Positions 1-6,244 of a stretch of DNA of 11,959 nt are shown in pieces. This DNA is from JBBRTJ01 sp038244535. Its GTDB lineage: Bacteria; Actinomycetota; Acidimicrobiia; Acidimicrobiales; Ilumatobacteraceae. The notes under the pieces were generated by a model that did no database searches, was not told the DNA's origin, and was given only the letters and a program-made list of their open reading frames with translations. Position numbers and translations under genes: made by a program. The stretch covers positions 1 to 11,959 of the forward strand of contig JBBRTJ010000105.1 in NCBI GenBank assembly GCA_038244535.1, read 5' to 3'. Numbering within the stretch: position 1 is the stretch's first letter; each line of letters opens with the position of its first letter.

Positions 1-580
1 CGAGCAGGAAGAACGAGATGCCTTGGTGCTTGGGCACGTCGTGGTTGGTGCGGGCCATCAAGATGCCCCACTGGCTGTAGCGACCGCCGCTGCACCAGAC
101 CTTCTGGCCGTTCAGCAGGAACCGGTCGCCGTCGAGCTCGGCCCGGGTGCTGAGCCCGCCGAGGTCGCTGCCGGCGCCCGGCTCGCTGAACAGCTGGCAC
201 CACACCTGGTCGGCGTGCAGAGTGGCCCGCAGATGGCGCTCCTGCTGCTCGGGGGTGCCGAAGCGCAAGAGGGCGCCGCCGGTGAGGACGAGGCCGACCA
301 TGTTGAGCACGGGCGGAACGCCGGCCTCGGCGCACGCCTGGAGCCATGCGGCGTTGTGCTGCGGCGTGAGGCCGCGCCCGCCGAACTCGACCGGCCAGTG
401 GATGCCGGCAAAGCCGGCGGCGGCGATGCGTCGCTGCCATTCGATGGCGGCGTCGATCAGGTCGGGTGGGGTGATGGCGCCGTAGTCCCGAGGTGCGGTG
501 CCCGCGTTGGCAGCGAGCCACGTCTGCGCCCCGGCGGCGAACGCCTCGACGTCGTCCTCGTCACTGGTGATCGTCGACAT
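1..580 (-). CDS. Acyl-CoA dehydrogenase, N-terminal part (cut by left window edge)
   Basis: FAD-dependent flavoenzyme that introduces the alpha,beta double bond into an acyl-CoA in the cytoplasm. The frame is open from ATG at 580 to the window edge (193 codons, about half of a usual 380-400-residue protein). Visible landmarks are the helical N-terminal domain with WPVEFGGRG (about residues 62-70), the substrate/FAD-contacting stretch WCQLFSEPGAGSDL (127-140) and QKVWCSGG (159-166), all typical of actinobacterial FadE proteins. The catalytic Glu lies in the missing C-terminal half, so activity cannot be judged. No good Shine-Dalgarno precedes the ATG. It follows the dehydrogenase gene on the same strand after 51 bases, so co-transcription is likely. 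The chain-length or steroid specificity is unknown. Confidence 0.9.
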   Translation of the reverse strand, partial: MSTITSDEDDVEAFAAGAQTWLAANAGTAPRDYGAITPPDLIDAAIEWQRRIAAAGFAGIHWPVEFGGRGLTPQHNAAWLQACAEAGVPPVLNMVGLVLTGGALLRFGTPEQQERHLRATLHADQVWCQLFSEPGAGSDLGGLSTRAELDGDRFLLNGQKVWCSGGRYSQWGILMARTNHDVPKHQGISFFLL

Positions 581-631
581 CGCGCACAACGTAGGGCGTC
601 GGCTGCGAGCGGCGGGTCATCGCCGCGTGGC

Positions 632-1528
632 CTACTTGAAGAACGGGAGGAAGAGCGCCGTCTCCTCGGCCAGGTTCATCGGCACCGCGTAGCCTTCGGG
701 GTCGGTGATCTCGCCCCAGTGGTCCCGCACCTGCTCGGGGGACAGCGCGGGGTCGCACCAGCCCTTGGTCTCGCCGAGGAAGATGCGCGCCACGCGCCCC
801 CCACCGACCGAGAACACCTCGCCGGAGGCGGGGCAGTCCTCGTGGGCGAGCCAGGTGACGAGGGGCGACACGAGGGCGGGATCGAGGCGGTCGCCGAGGT
901 TGCCCATGATCGCCTCGGTCATGCGGGTGAGGGCAAGAGGAGCGATGGCATTGGCCTTGATGCCGTAGCGGGCCCCTTCGACGGCTAGGACCCGGGTGAA
1001 GCCGACGAGGCCCATCTTGGCGGCGCCGTAGTTGGTCTGGCCGAAGTTGCCGAACAGGCCGGCGGCCGACGATGTCGACACGATCCGGCCGTAGCCCTGT
1101 TCGCGCATCTTGACGAAGGCCGGCTGGGTCACGTGGAAGGCGCCCTTGAGGTGCACGTCGAACACCGGGTTCATCAGCTCGGGCGTCATGTTGTGGAACG
1201 CTTTGTCTCGCAAGATGCCGGCGTTGTTGATGACGATGTCCACCTTGCCGAAGGCGTCGATGGTGCTCTGCACGATGGCGGCGCCACCCTCGGGCGTGGC
1301 CACGCTGTTGGTATCGGCGACTGCTTCGCCGCCCGCGGCCTTGATCTCGTCGACGACCATCTGGGCCGGCCCAGCCGAGCCACCACCGCTGCCGTCGACC
1401 GACCCGCCGAGGTCGTTGACCACGATGAGGGCACCACGGGAGGCGAGGAGCAGAGCGTGGTGGCGGCCGAGTCCTCCGCCCGCGCCGGTGATGATCGCTA
1501 CCTTGCCATCGAAGCCGAGATCTGCCAA
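632..1528 (-). CDS. Short-chain dehydrogenase, MFE-2-like (3R)-hydroxyacyl-CoA dehydrogenase
   Basis: 298-residue NAD(P)-dependent oxidoreductase of the classical SDR fold. It shows the Rossmann glycine motif TGAGGGLG (14-21), VNDLGG after beta-2 (37-42), NNAG (101-104) and the catalytic triad S154, Y167, K171. The GRHHALLLA segment, VNDLGG and the FGNFGQTNYGAAK active-site stretch resemble the (3R)-hydroxyacyl-CoA dehydrogenase domain of multifunctional enzyme type 2 / 17beta-HSD4, and so does the C-terminal extension ending in VRDHWGEITD. It probably oxidises a 3-hydroxyacyl-CoA. The start is TTG at 1528, because GGAGG sits 10 bases upstream and homology begins at once; a longer frame to 1684 would add a proline-rich, non-homologous leader and overlap the upstream gene. 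Substrate is inferred from family resemblance and neighbours. Confidence 0.9.
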   Translation of the reverse strand: MADLGFDGKVAIITGAGGGLGRHHALLLASRGALIVVNDLGGSVDGSGGGSAGPAQMVVDEIKAAGGEAVADTNSVATPEGGAAIVQSTIDAFGKVDIVINNAGILRDKAFHNMTPELMNPVFDVHLKGAFHVTQPAFVKMREQGYGRIVSTSSAAGLFGNFGQTNYGAAKMGLVGFTRVLAVEGARYGIKANAIAPLALTRMTEAIMGNLGDRLDPALVSPLVTWLAHEDCPASGEVFSVGGGRVARIFLGETKGWCDPALSPEQVRDHWGEITDPEGYAVPMNLAEETALFLPFFK

Positions 1529-1538
1529 GGGACTGATT

Positions 1539-1543
1539 CCTCC
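1539..1543 (-). promoter_or_regulatory. Shine-Dalgarno GGAGG fixing a TTG start
   Basis: On the minus strand GGAGG lies 10 bases before TTG at 1528. It is the best ribosome-binding site near the start of SDR homology and argues against the longer frame opening at 1684. Confidence 0.6.
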
Positions 1544-1596
1544 GGGGATGTGGGGGGCAAACGGGTCGACGCTACCCCAGGCCCCCGACGCCGCCG

Positions 1597-2412
1597 CTAC
1601 CGCTGCTGGAGGCGGCTGAGGAGGCGCAGGATCTCGAGGTACAGCCACACGATGGTGACCATGAGCCCGAACGCGCAGTACCACTCCATGTACTTAGGAG
1701 CCCCGGCGGCGGCGCCCCGCTCGATGAGGTCGAAGTCGAGCAGGAGGTTGAACGCAGCCACGCCGGCGATCACGACGCTGAGGCCGATGCCCAAGACCGA
1801 ACCGTCGAACAGGAAACTGGGCGCGGCGCCGAACAGCACGAACACCATGCTGATCAGATAGAAGACGGCGATGCCCAAGGTCGCCATGATGATGGTCTTG
1901 CGCAGCCGGTCGGTCACCTTGATGATGCGGAAGCGGTACAGGAACAACATGGTGGCGAACACAGCAGCGGTGACACCGACAGCCATGAGCACGATGCCGT
2001 TCCACCGCGCTTCGTAAGCCCGCGAGATGGCGCCGACGATGACACCTTCGGCCGCGGCGTAGAGCGGGGCGCTGAAGCGAGCCATGGTGGGCTTGAACAC
2101 GGTGAAGAAGGCGAGGCCAAGGGCCACCAGCATCGAGGCGAAGATCCACCACGGGAAGCTGGTCACGTTGCCGGCCGGGTCGACCTGGACGGCGTTCCAG
2201 CCGACGAAGCCGGTGGCGACCAGGATCACCATGAGCACCCCGGTGGCCGAGATGGCGCCATTGGCGGTCATGACCTCGGTATGGGTCCACGGCGTCACGG
2301 GGCCATCGGTGATCGGGGCGTGGACGGTGGCGGCATCGGGGGCGGCCCAACCGGCAGCCCCTTCGGTCGCGGCCTTGTCAAAGGCCTTGTCGTTCAACAC
2401 CGGGTTCGGCAT
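1597..2412 (-). CDS. Bax inhibitor-1 / YccA family membrane protein
   Basis: 271-residue polytopic inner-membrane protein. After a soluble N-terminus of about 50 residues it has seven hydrophobic segments, at roughly 52-71, 87-106, 115-131, 138-159, 172-195, 204-227 and 245-264. The stretch LLLDFDLIERG (about 223-233) carries the acidic pair (D226, D228) expected for the di-aspartyl pH-sensing site of the Bax-inhibitor-1 fold. The C-terminal WYCAFGLMVTIVWLYLEIL is typical of the bacterial YccA-like subgroup. Bacterial members have been studied as pH-sensitive calcium leak channels, but the physiological role here is unknown. The ATG is supported by AGGAGG 8 bases upstream. It lies 85 bases downstream of the acyl-CoA synthetase and 68 bases upstream of the dehydrogenase, probably in the same transcript. 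Nothing ties it functionally to lipid catabolism. Confidence 0.92.
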   Translation of the reverse strand: MPNPVLNDKAFDKAATEGAAGWAAPDAATVHAPITDGPVTPWTHTEVMTANGAISATGVLMVILVATGFVGWNAVQVDPAGNVTSFPWWIFASMLVALGLAFFTVFKPTMARFSAPLYAAAEGVIVGAISRAYEARWNGIVLMAVGVTAAVFATMLFLYRFRIIKVTDRLRKTIIMATLGIAVFYLISMVFVLFGAAPSFLFDGSVLGIGLSVVIAGVAAFNLLLDFDLIERGAAAGAPKYMEWYCAFGLMVTIVWLYLEILRLLSRLQQR

Positions 2413-2497
2413 GGGGGTCGCCTCCTGGGCGGCTGAGCGTTTCGCAGTACGGTACCCGGCGTTTTCGCCCGCAACGACGCGGTCTCGAGCGTTGGTG

Positions 2498-4108
2498 TCA
2501 GTTCGGGGTGAGCCGGCTGAGCGCTTCGGCCTTCAGTCGCTGGTAGTCCAGCTTGCCGTTGTTGGCGCGGCCGATCGAGGCGGTGGCCAATACTCGCTTC
2601 GGTGCCTTGTAGTGGGCGAGCTCGCGGCGGACGTGCGCGACCAGAGCGGCTTCATCGAGGTCGACCCCTGGCTCCATCTCGACCAGTGCGGTGATCGCCT
2701 CGCCGAAGCGCTCGTCGGGGATGCCGACGACGGCGGCGTCATGCACGCTGGCATGGGTCTTGAGGGCCTCTTCGACCTCTTCGGGATACACCTTCTCGCC
2801 ACCGGTGTTGATGCACTGCGAGCCTCGTCCCAGGAGGCGCAGGGTCCCGTCGGCGTCGACCTCGGCCCAGTCGCCCGGGATCGAGTACCGCACCGACTCG
2901 ATCGTGACGAACGTGGCCGCCGACTTCTCGGGGTCCTTGTGGTATCCGACCGGCGTGCGGCCTCGGAGAGCGACCCGCCCCCGCTCGCCGCTGCCGGGCA
3001 GGACGTCGCGCCCGTCATCGGTGACGACACGGGTGTTGGCGTTGAGGCGGAAGGTGGCGGTGCTCGGTGCCGCGCCGGCTCTGCTGACCGACTGTGCCAT
3101 GCCGATGGCTTCGGACGAGCCGAGCGAGTCGACCATGAGCAGCCGCGCGTTGTGGTCGAGCAGCCCCTGCTTGGTCGCATCGCTCCACATGACCCCGGAG
3201 CTCACGATGACGCGGAGCGACGACACGTCCCAGCGGTCGGGCTCGGCGTCGAGGGCGCGCAGCATCGGCTTGGCGAACGCGTCGCCAACGATCGAGAGGC
3301 TGTTGACCCGCTCGCGCTGGACCGTGTCGAGCAGCTCGACCACGTCGAACGAGCGACCCTCGAGGGTGACGATCGATCCTGCGGCCATCAGGATGCTGAA
3401 GGCGTTGAAGGCGCCGGTGCCGTGCATGAGCGGAGCGGCCGGGATGGCGACCGGACCCGGCTTGGTGACCTTGGCCGCCAACGCATCGGCGCTCGGCTCG
3501 GCCGGCAAGGGGTGCTTGGACGAGGCGTCGAGGTTGCCGACGATGTCGTCCTGGCGCCACATCACGCCCTTGGGCATGCCGGTGGTGCCGCCCGTGTAGA
3601 GGAAGTAGAGGTCGTCACCGTCGCGGCCCCACGGGGCCGTGACCCGGGCTGGTGCCGACGCGGCGGCTTCCTCGTAGGGAGTCGCCCACGGCGGGCAGGG
3701 GTCGGTGCTGTCGTCGACCCACACGAAGGAGCGCAGCGTCGGCACCCGGGAGCGGACGTCGTCGACCATCGTGGTGTATCGGCCGTGGAAGATGACACCG
3801 ACGGCATCGGCGTTGGTCCACAGGTACTCGAGCTCGTGGGCGCCGTAGCGGTAGTTGGTGTTGACCGGCACGAGGCCGACCTTGAACAGCCCGAACACCG
3901 ACTCGAGGTACTCGGGGCAGTTGTGGAGGTAGTGGGCGACGCGGTCCTGCCGGACTGCACCTCCGGCGACCAACGTTGCCGCCAGGCCGTCGGCGCGGCG
4001 GTCCATCTCGGCCCACGTGAAGCGGCGATGGCCCTGCACCTGCGCGCTCGCACCGGGGAAGCGATCGGCGTGGGACTCCCACACGTCGGCGAAGTTCCAT
4101 CCCGGCAC
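2498..4108 (-). CDS. FadD-type acyl-CoA synthetase (AMP-dependent ligase)
   Basis: 536-residue adenylate-forming enzyme that converts a carboxylic acid, ATP and CoA into an acyl-CoA through an acyl-adenylate. It shows the phosphate-binding motif YTGGTTGMPKGV (171-182), followed by MWRQDDI as in the actinobacterial FadD19-like subgroup. It also has SLGSSEA (328-334), PGDWAEVD for ribose binding (411-418), the hinge and A8 region LGRGSQCINTGGEKVYPEEVE (about 426-446) and the C-terminal catalytic lysine K519 in NGKLDY. All core motifs look intact and the length is normal. The start is GTG at 4108, the first start in frame, without a clear Shine-Dalgarno. It sits 46 bases past the terminator hairpin of pstS and probably has its own promoter. 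FadD19-type enzymes act on sterol side chains, but the substrate here cannot be assigned. Confidence 0.93.
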   Translation of the reverse strand: MPGWNFADVWESHADRFPGASAQVQGHRRFTWAEMDRRADGLAATLVAGGAVRQDRVAHYLHNCPEYLESVFGLFKVGLVPVNTNYRYGAHELEYLWTNADAVGVIFHGRYTTMVDDVRSRVPTLRSFVWVDDSTDPCPPWATPYEEAAASAPARVTAPWGRDGDDLYFLYTGGTTGMPKGVMWRQDDIVGNLDASSKHPLPAEPSADALAAKVTKPGPVAIPAAPLMHGTGAFNAFSILMAAGSIVTLEGRSFDVVELLDTVQRERVNSLSIVGDAFAKPMLRALDAEPDRWDVSSLRVIVSSGVMWSDATKQGLLDHNARLLMVDSLGSSEAIGMAQSVSRAGAAPSTATFRLNANTRVVTDDGRDVLPGSGERGRVALRGRTPVGYHKDPEKSAATFVTIESVRYSIPGDWAEVDADGTLRLLGRGSQCINTGGEKVYPEEVEEALKTHASVHDAAVVGIPDERFGEAITALVEMEPGVDLDEAALVAHVRRELAHYKAPKRVLATASIGRANNGKLDYQRLKAEALSRLTPN

Positions 4109-4153
4109 GAGGGCCGAGCGTACGGCGAGGCGTACCCGGCCCCGAAAACGCCT

Positions 4154-4189
4154 GAGGGGGCCGGGCGCATCCCTGCGCCCGGCCCCCTC
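4154..4189 (-). terminator. Intrinsic-type terminator downstream of pstS
   Basis: A perfect 16-bp inverted repeat with a 4-base loop (arms 4154-4169 and 4174-4189, GC-rich). It starts 34 bases beyond the pstS stop. On the minus strand it is followed after a few bases by GTTTTC, a short U-tract. It probably separates the phosphate region from the lipid genes downstream. Confidence 0.8.
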
Positions 4190-4223
4190 GACTGTGCTGG
4201 TGATCGTCAGCCGAAGCTGAAGG

Positions 4224-5468
4224 TCAGTTCTCGACGCGGCAGGTGCTCTTGTTCGGGATGCCGAGGTCGCCGTCGACGTCGGTGAAGCTGTTGGTGAGCT
4301 GAGCGAACCCGTGGGCGCTCATCGTGGTCTTGGTCAGAGCGGCGTATCGCTTGCCGGTCGCCGGGTCGATGGCGGACTGGTTGAGGCCACCGGCGGTCGA
4401 CTGGCACAGGAAGCCCATCTCGCCGGTCGTCGCGTCCTTGACGCCGAGGAAGTCGCGCACGTACTGGGCCGCGTTGCCACTGACGTAACCCTGGCGATAC
4501 ACGTTCCAGACGTACCGGGTGAACGGGAACGAGAAGTTCGCGGCATTGGCCAGGGTCGGGGCGATGCCGTTGATCGATCCCTGGTAGACGCGGGTCTCCT
4601 TGTTCTCGACGTAGCGACCACCCGAGTAGTAGAAGATCGCCGTCGACTGGTCGCCGTTGGCGAAGATCGGCGCCGGGTCGTTCTCGAACACGACGTGGTC
4701 ATCAGCGCCGCCATCCTTGAAGGCGGCGGGGATGCACTTCGACGAGTCGCCCCCGACGAAGGTGTCCCACTGGCTTCGGGTGCCCGAGCCGGCCTGGGCG
4801 GTGTAGAGCGTGATCGGACGAACCGGGCCACCAGCCAGGCTCCAGTCGTTGATCCAGTCATTGGCCGGCGGCTGGATCGGGTTGCCGAAGCCGTCGACGG
4901 CACAGCCAGTGAAGATGTTGCTGATCTGGGCCTGCGTCAGGTTGGTCGGCAGGCTCTGGGTCTTGGCGGCGACCCAGGTGAGGGCCTCTGACGCGTACGC
5001 GACCCAGCGCTCGGCGACGTTGTCGGCCGTCGGGGGCCCGGGGGGGAGGCGACGGGCGCGTGACGACCGTGCCGCGTCGACGTAGCTGACGCCCACCGTG
5101 CCCTGCTTGTCGACCTGCTTGATGCCGTTGCTCGAGCCGATCGGGCCGCGGCTGACCACGTAGTCGTGGCTGGCGTTGCTCTTCTTCATGGCCGTGGTGT
5201 AGTCGCCGGCCAGCCAGGTGGTGCCATCGGTGCGAACGCAACTGTCGTCGAGGGGTTGGACGGCCGGGGAGACGACGATCTGGTTGCAGCCGAGCGCGCT
5301 TCCGTAGAGGGCGCCGAGGGCGGACATCACGCCATAGGTGGTGTCGGAGCCGCCGAGGTAGATCGGGTCGGGGACGTTGTTGGTGTCGGCTGAGGCCGGC
5401 AGGGCGAGGGCCCCGAGCAGCGTTGCCGCCCCTCCCAGGGCCGCGATCGCCTTGAGGTGTCGCTTCAC
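4224..5468 (-). CDS. pstS: Secreted phosphate-binding protein PstS
   Basis: 414-residue periplasmic-type binding protein that captures phosphate and delivers it to the PstC/PstA permease. It has a Sec signal peptide (KRH, then a hydrophobic core, likely cut after ASA at 25-27). There is no lipobox Cys, so it is predicted to be released unless tethered otherwise. Candidate phosphate loops are all present: GGSDTT (39-44), DAARSSR (131-137) and QAGSGTR (225-231). Start is GTG at 5468, with GGAGGG 6 bases upstream; an in-frame ATG at 5552 would put 28 charged residues before the signal peptide. It is encoded about 4 kb from pstCAB and on the opposite strand. A PHO-box-like array and a leader hairpin lie upstream and a strong terminator follows. 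The stretch after ARSSR (RARRLPPGPP) is unusual and lies over a G7 run, but the frame is intact. Exact ligand is inferred from context and motifs. Confidence 0.87.
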   Translation of the reverse strand: MKRHLKAIAALGGAATLLGALALPASADTNNVPDPIYLGGSDTTYGVMSALGALYGSALGCNQIVVSPAVQPLDDSCVRTDGTTWLAGDYTTAMKKSNASHDYVVSRGPIGSSNGIKQVDKQGTVGVSYVDAARSSRARRLPPGPPTADNVAERWVAYASEALTWVAAKTQSLPTNLTQAQISNIFTGCAVDGFGNPIQPPANDWINDWSLAGGPVRPITLYTAQAGSGTRSQWDTFVGGDSSKCIPAAFKDGGADDHVVFENDPAPIFANGDQSTAIFYYSGGRYVENKETRVYQGSINGIAPTLANAANFSFPFTRYVWNVYRQGYVSGNAAQYVRDFLGVKDATTGEMGFLCQSTAGGLNQSAIDPATGKRYAALTKTTMSAHGFAQLTNSFTDVDGDLGIPNKSTCRVEN

Positions 5469-5474
5469 GTGTTT

Positions 5475-5480
5475 CCCTCC
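5475..5480 (-). promoter_or_regulatory. Shine-Dalgarno GGAGGG of pstS
   Basis: GGAGGG on the minus strand, 6 bases before GTG at 5468. It fixes the start so that the signal peptide is N-terminal. Confidence 0.75.
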
Positions 5481-5482
5481 AG

Positions 5483-5522
5483 CGGGGTGGGTTGGGCGGG
5501 ATCGCCCTGCGGTTCCACCCCG
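5483..5522 (-). other. Nested hairpin in the pstS leader
   Basis: The leader between the PHO-like array and the Shine-Dalgarno can fold as two nested stems. The outer stem is 8 bp (5483-5490 with 5515-5522, CGGGGTGG/CCACCCCG) and the inner one 5 bp (5494-5498 with 5503-5507) closing a 4-base loop. It ends only two bases from the Shine-Dalgarno. In GC-rich DNA such pairing can be accidental; a role in mRNA stability or translation is speculative. Confidence 0.35.
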
Positions 5523-5545
5523 GCGGAACAGTTCTACGGAGCCAG

Positions 5546-5596
5546 TTCGCACGCCACGGGTACGACAGGCGAGAGCGAGGTGAACACCCGGGAAAG
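5546..5596 (-). promoter_or_regulatory. PHO-box-like 11-base repeat array upstream of pstS
   Basis: Reading the minus strand, 7-mers recur every 11 bases: CTTTCCC (5596-5590), GTTCACC (5585-5579), TCTCGCC (5574-5568), GTACCCG (5563-5557) and GTGCGAA (5552-5546). GTTCACC matches the actinobacterial PhoP direct-repeat unit (7 conserved plus 4 variable bases). A TAGAAC at 5536-5531 could be a -10 element; it starts 16 bases after the start of the last unit, the same offset as the candidate -10 of pstC. Only one unit is a perfect match, so binding is inferred. Confidence 0.65.
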
Positions 5597-5604
5597 ACTG
5601 GTCG

Positions 5605-6165
5605 TCAGCCCGTCGTCGTCGACGGGCTCGGGCCCGTGGCCGTCGTGGTGATCGGGTTCGGGAGCGCCGTGTCGGTGGGCTTGCGAGCCGGCTCTGAGCG
5701 GAAGCGACCGACGAGGTCGGGTGCCTCGTCTGAGATGTACACCGCGCTCACGGCACGGTCGGGCACGAACGACCATGAGCCACCCGGGGCGATCGGCCCG
5801 GACCAGGTCGCCATGACCGCGGGGTCGACGTTGAGCAGGTGGATGGAGCGGGTGGAGCGGGTGGTGTTGGTCCACCGCACCGGGTACCCGATCACCGCCA
5901 CGAACTCCTCGGGGCTGAAGCCCTCCGTGGTGATCTTCACCTCACGCACCGGGATGCCGGCGGCGATCGTCACCGACGCAACCTGCTTGCGAGGGAAGGC
6001 CGAGGTCGGCGTCACCGAGACGTCCGCCTGGTCGTCGAGCGTCGTGGCCGTGGCCGTCGTTCTGGACGACGAGGCGTCGTCGCTCGAACTGCTGGTGACT
6101 GCGACGAGGACACCGCCGACCGCGAGCGCGGCGACGACAGCCCCGATGACAACGGGGGTGCGCAT
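5605..6165 (-). CDS. Membrane-anchored cupredoxin-like protein without the usual copper ligands
   Basis: 186-residue predicted exported protein. An N-terminal hydrophobic helix (about 4-23) lacks a lipobox and is likely a signal anchor. Next come a Ser/Thr-rich linker (24-56), a beta-sandwich domain (about 62-148) and a Pro/Thr-rich tail. The domain reads like a plastocyanin-like cupredoxin: GFSPEEFVAVIGYPVRWTN (82-100), an APGGSWSF strand (126-133) and a late AVYIS strand (141-145). H109 sits near the first ligand position, but the Cys-x-x-His-Met ligand loop is absent and the protein has no Cys at all. Copper binding is therefore unlikely. The ATG at 6165 places the anchor at the N-terminus; an upstream in-frame start at 6270 would overlap the preceding gene. 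No strong Shine-Dalgarno is visible. A PHO-like array lies just upstream. Function is unknown; placement suggests phosphate-starvation expression. Confidence 0.72.
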   Translation of the reverse strand: MRTPVVIGAVVAALAVGGVLVAVTSSSSDDASSSRTTATATTLDDQADVSVTPTSAFPRKQVASVTIAAGIPVREVKITTEGFSPEEFVAVIGYPVRWTNTTRSTRSIHLLNVDPAVMATWSGPIAPGGSWSFVPDRAVSAVYISDEAPDLVGRFRSEPARKPTDTALPNPITTTATGPSPSTTTG

Positions 6166-6186
6166 GGCGCGATGGTGGTCTGACCA

Positions 6187-6237
6187 AGCAACGATCAGGT
6201 GACCGCCCGGTGACGCCCAGGCGAACGCCGCCGAACT
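6187..6237 (-). promoter_or_regulatory. PHO-box-like 11-base repeat array upstream of the cupredoxin-like gene
   Basis: On the minus strand five 7-mers sit at exact 11-base steps: AGTTCGG (6237-6231), GTTCGCC (6226-6220), CGTCACC (6215-6209), GGTCACC (6204-6198) and CGTTGCT (6193-6187). The three central ones are close to GTTCACC. The array fills most of the 79-base gap between the sortase-like gene and the cupredoxin-like gene, ending 21 bases before the ATG at 6165. I see no clear -10 element. It suggests a PhoP-controlled internal promoter. Confidence 0.65.
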
Positions 6238-6244
6238 GACCGTG

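Noticed and set aside
23..988. A 321-codon plus-strand open frame across the acyl-CoA dehydrogenase and SDR genes
   Set aside because: It spans two real minus-strand genes and the gap between them; the composition is the usual shadow of GC-rich codons.
2084..4285. A 733-codon open frame on the plus strand opposite the acyl-CoA synthetase
   Set aside because: It is antisense to a gene with complete catalytic motifs, shows no recognisable domain, and long antisense frames are expected in such GC-rich DNA.
5036..5075. Possible compensated frameshift in pstS at a G7 run, where the protein reads RARRLPPGPP
   Set aside because: The reading frame is open throughout and the PstS motifs on both sides are in the same frame. 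An error would need two opposite indels, and the segment may simply be a variable loop.
5607..5628. 9-bp inverted repeat at the end of the cupredoxin-like gene as a terminator
   Set aside because: It lies inside the coding end of a repetitive Pro/Thr tail, has no U-tract, and the pairing can follow from the repeated GTC/GAC triplets.
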